Origin: Bacteroidota bacterium
Lineage (GTDB): Bacteria > Bacteroidota > Bacteroidia > Flavobacteriales_E > Vicingaceae
Assembly: GCA_013112545.1 (NCBI GenBank)
Contig: JABFGJ010000003.1
Location: forward strand, 62,001-126,000
Direction: 5' to 3'
DNA: 64,000 bases
A model generated the notes under the pieces. The model searched no databases. It was given only the letters and a program-made list of their open reading frames with translations, and was not told the origin of the DNA. Positions 7,608 to 16,320 of this stretch are shown piece after piece. The first letter of the stretch is position 1; the number at the start of each line of letters is the position of its first letter. The translations under genes and the position numbers were made by a program.

Positions 7608-8336
7608 ATGGAGTTCAATGAAAAGAAAAAAGTAGTCTTTAGTTTGCTGTTTCCAAGCATTTTTGTTGCAGTACTTTGGCTCGTTAAATTAGTGGAGTGG
7701 GAGTTTAATTTAAGTTTTGTTCAATACGGAATTTTACCTAGAGACATAGTAGGATTAAGAGGAATATTTTTTTCTCCCTTTATACATGGAAGTTTTAGTC
7801 ACCTGATTAATAATTCGATTCCACTTTTAATTTTGGGTTCAACCTTGTTTTATTTCTATAAAGATATCGCATTTCGAGTGACATTCTGGTCTTTTATTTT
7901 AGCAGGGCTTTATACTTGGATTTCTGCAAGAACTTCATATCATATTGGAGCTAGTGGATTAGTTTATTCTTTATTTGGCTTTATATTGTTAAGTGGTTTT
8001 ATACGCAAGAATATTCATTTAATTAGCATTTCATTTCTTGTTGCTTTTCTCTATGGAAGTTTAATATGGGGCATATTGCCTTGGGATATTAGCATGTCGT
8101 GGGAAGGGCATTTCTGGGGCTTAATTTTAGGAATTGTATTGGCATTTTATTACCGAAAAGAAGGGCCGCAACAAAAGAAGTTTAGTTGGGATATTGAGCC
8201 AGAAATAGATGCTGAACAACCAGTATTTGGTGAATATGTTGACTTTGAAGAGGAGAAAACTACTGATAATTCGGGTGATTCTAAATTAAAGATAGTTTAC
8301 GAAATTAAAAAAGAGCCAAACGACAAAGAAAATTGA
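7608..8336 (+). CDS. rhomboid-family intramembrane serine protease
   Basis: A 242-residue inner-membrane protein with about six helices. It carries the rhomboid motifs HGSFSHLINN in the second region, the catalytic serine in GASGLVYSLFGF (helix 4) and the catalytic histidine in SWEGHFWGLILG (helix 6), so it should cleave membrane proteins within the bilayer. A polar tail of about 50 residues, rich in Glu and Asp, follows the last helix and probably lies in the cytoplasm. It begins at ATG 7608 and ends before a strong bidirectional terminator. The substrate cannot be predicted. Confidence 0.88.
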   Translation: MEFNEKKKVVFSLLFPSIFVAVLWLVKLVEWEFNLSFVQYGILPRDIVGLRGIFFSPFIHGSFSHLINNSIPLLILGSTLFYFYKDIAFRVTFWSFILAGLYTWISARTSYHIGASGLVYSLFGFILLSGFIRKNIHLISISFLVAFLYGSLIWGILPWDISMSWEGHFWGLILGIVLAFYYRKEGPQQKKFSWDIEPEIDAEQPVFGEYVDFEEEKTTDNSGDSKLKIVYEIKKEPNDKEN

Positions 8337-8406
8337 CTTAATTCAGCAATTGCTTATTTAAAATGGGTTGATTGTTGCCTTCAAGAAGTAGAATTTTTTC
8401 TAAAAT

Positions 8407-8443
8407 AAAAAGCTCAATTAATTCAAAATTAATTGAGCTTTTT
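8407..8443. terminator. bidirectional terminator between rhomboid gene and tRNA-Met
   Basis: Thirteen-base arms AGCTCAATTAATT (8411-8423) and AATTAATTGAGCT (8427-8439) with a 3-base loop, flanked by A and T runs, serve both the plus-strand rhomboid gene and the minus-strand tRNA. Confidence 0.8.
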
Positions 8444-8444
8444 G

Positions 8445-8518
8445 TAGCGAGAGGCGGAATTGAACCGCCGACCTCAGGGTTATGAATCCTGCGCTCTAAC
8501 CGCCTGAGCTACCTCGCC
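8445..8518 (-). tRNA. tRNA-Met (CAT)
   Basis: A 74-base cloverleaf. The acceptor arm GGCGAGG pairs with TCTCGCT, the D arm contains AGCTCAGGCGGTTAGAGC, the anticodon loop holds CAT within GGATTCATAACCC, and the T arm is GGCGGTTCAATTCCGCC. CCA is not encoded. It lacks the GGG/CCC anticodon stem of initiator tRNA, so elongator Met is most likely; an Ile tRNA read as CAT and modified by TilS cannot be fully excluded. Confidence 0.9.
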
Positions 8519-8574
8519 ATTTTCAAGGGCGCAAATATACTATTTTGACTTATATTAGAAAGTTTTTGGAACAA

Positions 8575-8601
8575 AAAAGCCTACTTAAAAAGTAGGCTTT
8601 T
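8575..8601 (-). terminator. terminator of the thrS-infC-rpmI-rplT operon
   Basis: AAAGCCTACTT (8576-8586) pairs with AAGTAGGCTTT (8590-8600); on the minus strand a T run follows, about 20 bases after the rplT stop. Confidence 0.8.
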
Positions 8602-8621
8602 AACAATCAGTTCAATAGGAT

Positions 8622-8966
8622 TTATTTTATAGCTTTTACTATGGCTGCAAATGCTACAGAATCGTTCATAGCTAAATCAGCCAATACTTTTCTGTTCAAT
8701 TGTATGCCTTTTTTGGCAACTAAACCAATGAATTCAGAATAAGACATGCCATGTTCTCTGGCTCCTGCATTTATTCTTTGTATCCAAAGTGCTCTAAAAT
8801 TTCTCTTTTTTAATTTTCTTCCTGTGTAAGCATAAACTCCAGCTTTTTCAACTGCATTTTTTGCAACAGTGTGTACATTTTTTCTTCTTCCGAAGTAACC
8901 TTTTGCCTGTTTTAGGACTTTATCTCTTTTGGCTTTTGCAGCCACAGCGTTTACTGATCTTGGCAT
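8622..8966 (-). CDS. rplT: 50S ribosomal protein L20
   Basis: L20, 114 residues from ATG 8966 ([16 protein letters not shown]); a longer frame to 8987 only adds residues not seen in L20. It contains the family blocks [40 protein letters not shown] and [13 protein letters not shown]. It binds 23S rRNA early in 50S assembly and in several bacteria also represses its own operon. It is the last gene of thrS-infC-rpmI-rplT and lies 105 bases after rpmI, an unusually long gap for this operon. Confidence 0.97.
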   Translation of the reverse strand: MPRSVNAVAAKAKRDKVLKQAKGYFGRRKNVHTVAKNAVEKAGVYAYTGRKLKKRNFRALWIQRINAGAREHGMSYSEFIGLVAKKGIQLNRKVLADLAMNDSVAFAAIVKAIK

Positions 8967-9071
8967 TTTTTTTCGTTTTTTGAACAATCGCGGTTCAACT
9001 TAACTCTTTTTATTTAGGCGATTATCCGGGTTTTACTTATAAATTTTAATTTACGATAACCTGGGGTTGAT

Positions 9072-9269
9072 CTATTTCATGCAAAGTTGCAACTTGATAT
9101 TCGACTCATCAGCTTTGTGAACCAATGTCGATTGTGTCAAGTTTCTCTTTCTCTTAGTCGCTTTTTTGGTTAAAATGTGACTTTTGAAAGCATGCTTTCT
9201 TTTGATCTTACCAGATCCAGTGATTTGGAATCTTTTCTTTGCACTGGATGTAGTTTTCATTTTTGGCAT
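9072..9269 (-). CDS. rpmI: 50S ribosomal protein L35
   Basis: L35, 65 residues from ATG 9269 ([20 protein letters not shown]), followed by [20 protein letters not shown], all typical of the family; the upstream extension of the frame is not part of the protein. It is a structural protein of the large ribosomal subunit and lies between infC and rplT. Confidence 0.96.
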   Translation of the reverse strand: MPKMKTTSSAKKRFQITGSGKIKRKHAFKSHILTKKATKRKRNLTQSTLVHKADESNIKLQLCMK

Positions 9270-9303
9270 TATACTTATTGTTTTATAGTTAAAAACTGAT
9301 TGT

Positions 9304-9852
9304 TTATTTTTTCTTTTTTGGAGCAAGCATCATTATCATTCGCTTACCTTCCATTTTTGGCATAGACTCAACGGTTGCAATTTCTTCTAAAGATTGAGCT
9401 AATTTTAACAACAAAATTTGACCCTTGTCTTTAAATAAAATTGACCTTCCCTTAAAGAAGACATAAGCTTTTACTTTTGCTCCTTCCTCAATGAATTTTT
9501 GAGCGTGATTTAACTTGAAGTTAAAATCATGATCATCAGTATTGGGGCCGTATCTTATTTCTTTGACAACAACTTTCTGAGCTTTAGCCTTAATTTCCTT
9601 TTGCTTCTTTTTTTGCTCGTATAAAAACTTTTTGTAGTCTATAATTTTACATACAGGCGGTTCTGCGTTAGGGGATATCTCCACTAAATCTAATTGCTGT
9701 TCTTCGGCAAGTTGAAGTGCTTTTGATAGAGGGAAGACTCCTTGTTCTACACCTGTTCCAACAACTCTGACTTCTCGAGCAGTAATATTATTATTTATTT
9801 TATGAAGATCCTCTTGCTTAAAAGGGCGTCTCGGTTTTTGTAATCTAGCTAT
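9304..9852 (-). CDS. infC: translation initiation factor IF-3, ATA start
   Basis: IF-3 keeps 30S subunits free and checks the start codon. The first ATG in frame (9684) lies in the middle of the N-terminal domain, after the conserved [10 protein letters not shown] and [22 protein letters not shown], so the gene must start upstream. The frame runs back to ATA 9850-9852 (ATA GCT AGA), eight bases after a perfect AGGAGG (9861-9866), and this start gives 182 residues, the normal IF-3 length. No ATG, GTG or TTG fits. AUU, AUC and AUA starts are known for infC and allow IF-3 to repress its own translation. The gap after thrS is 20 bases. The C-terminal domain ends [19 protein letters not shown]. 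Confidence 0.9.
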   Translation of the reverse strand: MARLQKPRRPFKQEDLHKINNNITAREVRVVGTGVEQGVFPLSKALQLAEEQQLDLVEISPNAEPPVCKIIDYKKFLYEQKKKQKEIKAKAQKVVVKEIRYGPNTDDHDFNFKLNHAQKFIEEGAKVKAYVFFKGRSILFKDKGQILLLKLAQSLEEIATVESMPKMEGKRMIMMLAPKKKK

Positions 9853-9860
9853 TGTTTTAT

Positions 9861-9866
9861 CCTCCT
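9861..9866 (-). promoter_or_regulatory. strong Shine-Dalgarno sequence of infC
   Basis: AGGAGG on the minus strand, eight bases before ATA 9852. Good Shine-Dalgarno sequences are rare in Bacteroidota, so its presence here decides the start and suggests that efficient 30S binding compensates for the weak initiation codon. Confidence 0.75.
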
Positions 9867-9872
9867 ATTTAA

Positions 9873-11810
9873 TTAAAATTCTAATATTTTTTTTATTTCG
9901 TTGTTCAAGAAGTTTGCAAATTCTGAGGTTTTCATTGTTCCAATGTCACCCTCACCATGTTTTCTTACTGAAACCATGTCATTTTCTATCTCCTTTTCAC
10001 CAATGACCAACATGTATGGAACCTTAGATACTTCAGCATCTCTGATTTTTTTGCCCACCTTTTCGTTACGGTCATCTACAAAACCGCGAATATCGGAATT
10101 ATTTAGCGTTTTTAAAACTTCTTTGCAATTTTCATTGTATTTCTCACTTAAAGGTAAAATTGCAATTTGATTTGGACTTAACCATAAAGGGAAATTTCCT
10201 CCACAATGCTCTATTAAAACAGCAACAAATCGCTCCATTGAACCAAAAGGTGCTCGGTGTATCATCACTGGTCTGTGTTTTTTATCGTCACTCCCAATAT
10301 ATTCCAATTCAAATCTTTCTGGTAAATTATAATCAACTTGAATAGTACCTAGTTGCCATTTTCTACCCAAGGCATCTTTCACCATGAAATCTAATTTTGG
10401 GCCATAAAATGCTGCTTCTCCGTATTCTATTACTGTTTTTAATCCTTTTTCTGCCGAAGCATTAATAATTGCAGCTTCTGCTTTTTCCCAGTTCTCATCA
10501 GAACCAATATATTTAGCCCGATCTTCTTTGTCTCTTAATGAAATTTGAGCTGTAAAATTTTCAAACTTTAAAACTTTTAATACATATAAGACTAAGTCGA
10601 TAACTTTTTTAAATTCTTCCTCAACTTGCTCAGGCATACAAAATAAATGGGCGTCATCTTGAGTGAAACCCCTTACTCTTGTTAATCCGTGTAGTTCACC
10701 ACTTTGTTCGTATCGATAAACTGTACCAAATTCAGCATAACGTACAGGTAAATCTTTATATGACTTAGGAGATGCTTTGTAAATTTCACAATGGTGAGGG
10801 CAGTTCATGGGTTTTAACAGAAACTCTTCATTTTCGTCTGGGGTCTTTATCGGTTGAAAAGAATCTGCCCCATATTTTTCATAATGGCCTGAAGTAACAT
10901 AAAGCTCTTTGCTGCCAATATGTGGAGTTATGACTGGTAAATAGCCAGCTTTTACTTGAGCTTGTTTCATGAAGCTTTCTAATCGATCTCTCAATTGTGC
11001 TCCTTTTGGAAGCCATAATGGCAATCCTTGTCCTACTCGTTGACTAAAAGTAAAAAGCTCAAGTTCTTTTCCTAACTTACGGTGGTCTCTTTTTTTGGCT
11101 TCTTCTAAAAGTTCTAAATAGTCAGTTAACTCTTTTTGCTTCGGAAATGTGATGCCGTAAATTCGTGTTAGTTGTTTGTTTTTTTCATCTCCTTTCCAAT
11201 ATGCACCAGCAACGTTTAATAATTTTGCTGCTTTTATAAAACCTGTATGAGGGATATGAGGCCCTCGACATAAGTCGGTAAAATTTCCTTGAGTGTAAAA
11301 AGTAATTTCACCATCCTCTAAGCGATCTAATAAGTCAAGTTTGTATTCATCATCTTTTTCTTGAAAATATTTTATGGCATCAGCTTTAGATATTTCTTTT
11401 CTAACATACTCGTTTTTTTGACGAGCTAATTCTAACATCCTTTTTTCAATCGCAGGTAAATCTTCTGAAGATATTACACGATCTCCAGCATCAACATCAT
11501 AGTAAAAACCATTTTCAATTGGTGGTCCTATTCCTAGTTTAATTCCAGGATAAATTTCTTCTAGGGCTTCAGCCATAAGATGTGCTGAAGAGTGCCACAT
11601 GGTGTTTTTTCCTTCTTCATCATTCCATGTTAATAGTTGTAAATCAACATTTTCAGTAATGGGATGAAAAGCGTCTTTTACTTCATTATTTATTTTAGCA
11701 GAAAGCACATTTCTAGCTAAGCCTTCGCTAATGCTTTTTGCAACATCTAGGGCAGTTACACCTGACTCATATTCTCGTTGAGAGCCATCGGGTAGAGTGA
11801 TTTTTATCAT
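9873..11810 (-). CDS. thrS: threonyl-tRNA synthetase
   Basis: Class II aminoacyl-tRNA synthetase of 645 residues. The N-terminal TGS domain ([17 protein letters not shown]) is followed by the editing domain with its zinc-binding [12 protein letters not shown], then SCRGPH-like [11 protein letters not shown], and the catalytic core: motif 2 region [30 protein letters not shown] with zinc ligands, and motif 3 [18 protein letters not shown]. The C-terminal anticodon-binding domain starts near [11 protein letters not shown]. It starts at ATG 11810 and leads the thrS-infC-rpmI-rplT operon. Confidence 0.97.
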   Translation of the reverse strand: MIKITLPDGSQREYESGVTALDVAKSISEGLARNVLSAKINNEVKDAFHPITENVDLQLLTWNDEEGKNTMWHSSAHLMAEALEEIYPGIKLGIGPPIENGFYYDVDAGDRVISSEDLPAIEKRMLELARQKNEYVRKEISKADAIKYFQEKDDEYKLDLLDRLEDGEITFYTQGNFTDLCRGPHIPHTGFIKAAKLLNVAGAYWKGDEKNKQLTRIYGITFPKQKELTDYLELLEEAKKRDHRKLGKELELFTFSQRVGQGLPLWLPKGAQLRDRLESFMKQAQVKAGYLPVITPHIGSKELYVTSGHYEKYGADSFQPIKTPDENEEFLLKPMNCPHHCEIYKASPKSYKDLPVRYAEFGTVYRYEQSGELHGLTRVRGFTQDDAHLFCMPEQVEEEFKKVIDLVLYVLKVLKFENFTAQISLRDKEDRAKYIGSDENWEKAEAAIINASAEKGLKTVIEYGEAAFYGPKLDFMVKDALGRKWQLGTIQVDYNLPERFELEYIGSDDKKHRPVMIHRAPFGSMERFVAVLIEHCGGNFPLWLSPNQIAILPLSEKYNENCKEVLKTLNNSDIRGFVDDRNEKVGKKIRDAEVSKVPYMLVIGEKEIENDMVSVRKHGEGDIGTMKTSEFANFLNNEIKKILEF

Positions 11811-11856
11811 GGAAAAATTTTTACAAAGATAATAGCATGTTTAGTAATAGAAACAA

Positions 11857-11879
11857 AAAAAGGGCAGCTTTTGCTGCCC
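11857..11879 (-). terminator. terminator of the lipoprotein gene at 11902
   Basis: GGGCAGC (11862-11868) and GCTGCCC (11873-11879) form a 7-bp GC-rich stem with a 4-base loop; on the minus strand a run of T follows. It separates the lipoprotein gene from thrS. Confidence 0.8.
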
Positions 11880-11901
11880 CATTTGTAAAATATTACAGCT
11901 T

Positions 11902-12765
11902 TTATCCGTTTACTAATTTTGTTCTAATTGTGGTTATTTGTTCTTTAATATTTGCTAATTCAGTATCATTTAGTTTTAATACAGCATCACTACTTTTATC
12001 AGCATCATAAGCTTTTACACTTTCAAAGCCATTAAATGTATTTTGTAATGTAGTTAAATCCTTAATTAGCCATTCTAAATCGAAACTGCTATCTTTTTGA
12101 AATTCTAAGCCTTTCACAATATTATTTACGATTGTCATTTGCTCAGTTATTCGATACGTTAGGTTTGTAGAAGGAGTATGTGCATTTGCACCAATATACA
12201 TTCCCTCAACCCAAGCTCCTGCAAAAAATACTGCTTCTTTTGAAGATTCTGAATTTTCAGCTAAGTATTCGTCAGTTCTTCTTTTAATTGTGGTTAAAAT
12301 ATTTAAAATCGTATCCTGATTGCCAATATTTTTTTCGAAAGATTTAATTAATTCTCCAGTTCCAAAGATGGTTGGCATTCCAATTTCATCGGCCAATGTT
12401 TTTACGGAATTGATATAATCTATAGACATTTGCTGCTGATCATTAAGTACAGCATAGGCTAAATCTGCAGAATACACTCCAAAATTTAAAAATTTAAAAG
12501 TTTTGGTGTTGTATTTACTCTTGTTTTCAACAGGGTTTACTAGGTTAGCTTCAAACTCAAGCCCTGCATTGCTGAAAATTGCAGCAATTTGAATGGGAGA
12601 AGGTAGCATAAATGAATAATCTTCATCCATGCTTTCAGTTTCTTCAACTATTACTTCTTCAACAACTGCTTCTTCTTCTTGTTTAGGTGCTTCAGCACAA
12701 GAATACAATCCACCAGTTAATAATATAAAGGCAAATAAACTTATTTTGATATTTTTATTTTTCAT
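11902..12765 (-). CDS. putative lipoprotein, unknown function
   Basis: A 287-residue protein whose signal peptide ends in the lipobox LYSC (Cys at residue 23), followed by an acidic linker rich in Glu and Val (about 24-47). This suggests a lipid-anchored periplasmic or surface protein. The mature part is helical, with the recognisable stretches FKFLNFGVYSADLAYAVLND and FFAGAWVEGMYIGANAHTPS. I have a general impression of a conserved Bacteroidota lipoprotein but cannot assign a function. It ends 16 bases downstream of the 12782 gene's stop and may be co-transcribed with it. Confidence 0.7.
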   Translation of the reverse strand: MKNKNIKISLFAFILLTGGLYSCAEAPKQEEEAVVEEVIVEETESMDEDYSFMLPSPIQIAAIFSNAGLEFEANLVNPVENKSKYNTKTFKFLNFGVYSADLAYAVLNDQQQMSIDYINSVKTLADEIGMPTIFGTGELIKSFEKNIGNQDTILNILTTIKRRTDEYLAENSESSKEAVFFAGAWVEGMYIGANAHTPSTNLTYRITEQMTIVNNIVKGLEFQKDSSFDLEWLIKDLTTLQNTFNGFESVKAYDADKSSDAVLKLNDTELANIKEQITTIRTKLVNG

Positions 12766-12781
12766 CGATTTTTAAATTTGT

Positions 12782-13279
12782 TTATTCTGCTGAGTCAGCA
12801 TCTGTTTTTTTAATAAATGTTAGTTGATATCCTAATACAAAAACCAAGCAACCTGTTTCATCTGTTCCTTTAGAAGCAGGAACTATGTAGTTTACATACA
12901 TTTTTTTAGATTTTTCTGGCTCGAAAGATATAATGTTTCCATCCTTGCCTTCACTAGTGAAAATAGGAGTTCTTCCATTGTGATCTTTGTCTTTGTCGTA
13001 AACTTCAACTATAACATCTTTTGGCAATCCTTTTTTATTGAATACCATTTTATATTTTTCTCCCTTAAATAAAGGAACTTCAATTTCTTTGCGCTGAGCA
13101 CGGTAATCGTATGTAATTGTGCTGACCTTAGAAGAAGAATAATAAAACGGGTCTAAAGAGGTAATTCCTTCTTTTTTAAGCGCTTTTGAATCGCAACTAG
13201 TGTCACCTGATATGGGTTTAAAAGCAAAAGTAACAACTGCTAAAATTGCAATGATTGAATAGTATATCGATTTTTTCAT
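12782..13279 (-). CDS. secreted protein of unknown function
   Basis: A 165-residue protein with a signal peptide (residues 1-23, IIAILAVVTFAFKPISG) and a beta-rich mature part. Two cysteines (Cys29 in GDTSCDSK and one in DETGCLVFVLGYQL) could form a disulfide. The region KGEKYKMVFNKKGLPKDVIV followed by VEVYDKDKDHNGRTP resembles domains of uncharacterised periplasmic proteins. The lipoprotein at 11902 follows 16 bases downstream, suggesting a two-gene unit. Confidence 0.65.
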   Translation of the reverse strand: MKKSIYYSIIAILAVVTFAFKPISGDTSCDSKALKKEGITSLDPFYYSSSKVSTITYDYRAQRKEIEVPLFKGEKYKMVFNKKGLPKDVIVEVYDKDKDHNGRTPIFTSEGKDGNIISFEPEKSKKMYVNYIVPASKGTDETGCLVFVLGYQLTFIKKTDADSAE

Positions 13280-13359
13280 AAAGTTAAAATAACATTTGGC
13301 CGCTAATATAATGAAATGTTTTTATCAAGTTTTATAAAAATGACTTAGAATTTTAAACA

Positions 13360-15657
13360 TTAATTCTTTTTAGCTTTCTGCATTTCATTTAATTGCTCTG
13401 TTTTTTTGTCTTTATACAGTTTAAATTTACTCGGAATAATTCTTGGAGGCCAATAATTATTATTGCGATCTACATCGGCTGTTTCTAGATTTGGGTCTAA
13501 ATTAAACTCTTTTACTTTTTGATTAAAGAAAAACACCTTGCTGACTTCTTTCGCATTCATTTTCCAAATTTCAGCGGGGATATAAATTTTTTCAGAACTA
13601 CTATCTTCAAAGTTAACCCCTAATATAATTGGCATATATAATCCACCAGGAGATGAAAATTTAATTTCGTAAATGTTACTTTTCAATTTTAAAAGCTCCA
13701 TTTCGTCTGGCTCTAAAGAATCTATGTATTTTTTATATTCTTTTTCATCCCAATTGGTGACTTCAAAAGGGTCGAATTTATTATAAAAGTCAACAGTTTT
13801 TGGATCTCTGCTTAAAACTGTTTTTCCCCTAGATGCTTCATAGTTTATGTCTCCTTGGAATTTTTCACTTGCCAATTCTTCTTTTTTAGCTTTTGGCTTT
13901 TCTACATTAGGATTTCTAGTGTCCAACTGAACCCACCTAACTTGATCGATGGCTAAATCAACATGGTCTGTGCTAAAAAACCAACCCCTCCAAAACCAGT
14001 CTAAATCGGTTGCAGAAGCATCTTCCATTAACCTAAAAAAATCGGCAGGAGTAGGGTGCTTAAACATCCATGTTTTTGCATATTGTTTAAAGGCAAAATC
14101 AAACTGTTCTCTACCCATAATTGTTTCTCGAAGAATATTTAAAGCGGTAGCAGGTTTTCCGTATGCGTTATTTCCAAATTGAAAAATTGATTCAGAATTA
14201 GTCATAATAGGGCTGATGTTTTCTTTATCTCCCTTCATATAGTCAACAATTTTATAGGCTGGACCTCTTCTTGAAGGATAATCTACATCCCACTCTTTTT
14301 CAGCTATGTATTGACAAAATGTATTTAAACCCTCATCCATCCATGTCCATTGTCTTTCGTCAGAGTTTACTATCATTGGGAAAAAGTTGTGACCCACTTC
14401 ATGAATAATTACTGAAATTACACCGTATTTTAATCGTTCGGAATAGGTTCCGTCTTTTTCAGGCCTTCCATAATTAAAGCAAATCATAGGGTATTCCATA
14501 CCAATACTAGCAGCATTTACTGATATAGCAACTGGGTAAGGGTAATCAAATGTATGCTTGGAGTAACTTCTTACAGTATGCGCAACAGCTTTTGTCGAAT
14601 ACAATTCCCATAAAGGATTTCCCTCTTTTGGGTAAAACGACATGGCCATTATGGTTCTATCTCCGAGCTTTACTCCAACAGCATCCCAAATAAATTTTCT
14701 AGAAGATGCAAAACCAAAATCTCGAACATTTTCAGCATGAAATGTCCAAGTTTTTTTCTCTTTTGATTTTCCCTTTTCGATTTTTTTGGCTTCGTTTTCA
14801 GTTATAATAAATACCGGTTGATCAGCAGTTTTCGCTGTTTCTAACCTTTCTTTCTGTTTTGCATTAAGCACTTCATCTGGGTTTTGCAATACTCCAGTTG
14901 CTGCTATGGTATGGTCTGAAGGGGCTGTGATACTTACTTTATAATTACCAAAAGGCAATGTAAATTCTCCTCGGCCTAAAAATTGTTTGTTTTGCCAGCC
15001 TTCAACATCATTATAGACAGCCATTCTTGGGAAAAATTGAGCTATCGTGTATAAGTAGTTGTCTTCTTCTTTGAAATATTCATAACCAGATCTTCCACCG
15101 ATTTGCATACGATCGTTAATATTATACCACCATTTAATCTTAAATGAAAATTGCTCACCATTTTTTAAGGGTTTTTCTAGGTCAATTCGCATCATGGTTT
15201 TGTTGACCATAGTTGGTAAATCTTTGCCATTTAAATCTTTAATGTAATCTAATTTAAAACCTCCATCAAAATCATTCAACATCTTTTTTAAGCCATCAAA
15301 TGATATGCTGTCGCCTAAGCTAGAGGTACTTATTTTTTTAGAGTCAGCGTCTTTAGCTCTTACGTTTTGGTCAAGTTGTATCCACAAATAAGGAAGAGGG
15401 TCAGGTGAGTTGTTATGGTAAGTTATAGTTTCTTCTCCAAATATTTTTTGATTTTCATCATCTAATATAATGTTCATTTCGTAGTCAGCTTGCTGCTGAT
15501 AATACTCATGACCTGGAGTTCCAGCTGCAGTTCTATATACATTTGGAGTTGGTAGCTCTTGTTTTAACTGTCTAAATTTATTGTGGTTAATGTTTTCTTG
15601 TGAAATAGCTGAAAATCCCACTAACACTAGTATTAGTAAACAAAGTTTATTCATCAA
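13360..15657 (-). CDS. M1 family metallopeptidase
   Basis: Secreted zinc aminopeptidase-like protein of 765 residues with a signal peptide (residues 1-19, ending SAIS). The N-terminal beta domain covers roughly residues 40-300; the catalytic domain has HEVGH at about 419-423 and the third zinc ligand Glu in WTWMDEGLNTF some 18 residues later. A TPADFFRLMEDASATDLDWF block is the usual C-terminal marker of this branch. The canonical GAMEN substrate motif is replaced by GMEYPMICF. It follows the DUF6702-like gene by three bases, a pairing that I associate with Bacteroidota. It probably degrades peptides in the periplasm or outside the cell. Confidence 0.9.
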   Translation of the reverse strand: MMNKLCLLILVLVGFSAISQENINHNKFRQLKQELPTPNVYRTAAGTPGHEYYQQQADYEMNIILDDENQKIFGEETITYHNNSPDPLPYLWIQLDQNVRAKDADSKKISTSSLGDSISFDGLKKMLNDFDGGFKLDYIKDLNGKDLPTMVNKTMMRIDLEKPLKNGEQFSFKIKWWYNINDRMQIGGRSGYEYFKEEDNYLYTIAQFFPRMAVYNDVEGWQNKQFLGRGEFTLPFGNYKVSITAPSDHTIAATGVLQNPDEVLNAKQKERLETAKTADQPVFIITENEAKKIEKGKSKEKKTWTFHAENVRDFGFASSRKFIWDAVGVKLGDRTIMAMSFYPKEGNPLWELYSTKAVAHTVRSYSKHTFDYPYPVAISVNAASIGMEYPMICFNYGRPEKDGTYSERLKYGVISVIIHEVGHNFFPMIVNSDERQWTWMDEGLNTFCQYIAEKEWDVDYPSRRGPAYKIVDYMKGDKENISPIMTNSESIFQFGNNAYGKPATALNILRETIMGREQFDFAFKQYAKTWMFKHPTPADFFRLMEDASATDLDWFWRGWFFSTDHVDLAIDQVRWVQLDTRNPNVEKPKAKKEELASEKFQGDINYEASRGKTVLSRDPKTVDFYNKFDPFEVTNWDEKEYKKYIDSLEPDEMELLKLKSNIYEIKFSSPGGLYMPIILGVNFEDSSSEKIYIPAEIWKMNAKEVSKVFFFNQKVKEFNLDPNLETADVDRNNNYWPPRIIPSKFKLYKDKKTEQLNEMQKAKKN

Positions 15658-15660
15658 TTT

Positions 15661-16146
15661 TTAATTTATGTCTAAATAGGCTTTAGGTGAACCCTTAGAT
15701 AAAGTAAATGTTTTCATGCTTGAATTAAAATCAAAATTTATTTGGTGGGTTTGGTCTTCAAAAACTTCAGTAAGTAATTTGTTTTCAATATAGTTTTCTT
15801 CTTTTGGTTTGAAATTTAAAATTTCAATATATACCCACAAATAGTCTTTATCAGCTTCTTTGCCTATGTAAGTTGATTTGTATTCTTTCTTTTTAGAAAA
15901 GATTTTAAAGCCTGAATCGAGATAGGCCTCTACTAAACTATCGCTTTCATCTAGGCTTAATGAAATTGGTTGATTGTATTTTTCTTTTATTGCAAGCTCA
16001 AAATCATCTATAAAAAATTTCATGATTATTTCTAAAGAATTGCTATTTGAATTGTAATTGATATCGGTAATGCTAGTATAAAACTTATGAGCATTAGCTT
16101 GAAAAACCAGAAGTAAAATAAAACCTAAAAGAAATGATTTTTTCAT
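15661..16146 (-). CDS. DUF6702-like secreted protein
   Basis: A 161-residue protein with a signal peptide (ending ANA at residue 19), then HKFYTSITDINYNSNSNSLE and IIMKFFIDDFELAIKE, which are hallmarks of the DUF6702 group. These are beta-rich exported proteins of unknown role. The M1 peptidase gene starts three bases after its stop codon, so the two are co-transcribed and perhaps act together. Confidence 0.75.
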   Translation of the reverse strand: MKKSFLLGFILLLVFQANAHKFYTSITDINYNSNSNSLEIIMKFFIDDFELAIKEKYNQPISLSLDESDSLVEAYLDSGFKIFSKKKEYKSTYIGKEADKDYLWVYIEILNFKPKEENYIENKLLTEVFEDQTHQINFDFNSSMKTFTLSKGSPKAYLDIN

Positions 16147-16320
16147 TACCTAATCTAAGTATGCAATATTACAAAACTTAAAAACATCTATTCAAAATAG
16201 CTTAAGGAAATACATAAATGGTTGTATATAGGGATAATGGAAATCAAATGGTTTTATAAAGTCAATTAGCTTGAATTATAGTTTTTGTTTTCTTTAACTT
16301 CGTGTTCCAAAATTAAAAAC

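Noticed and set aside
9685-9870. Short non-coding leader between thrS and infC
   Set aside because: The reading frame and family conservation show this is the N-terminal part of IF-3 starting at ATA 9852.
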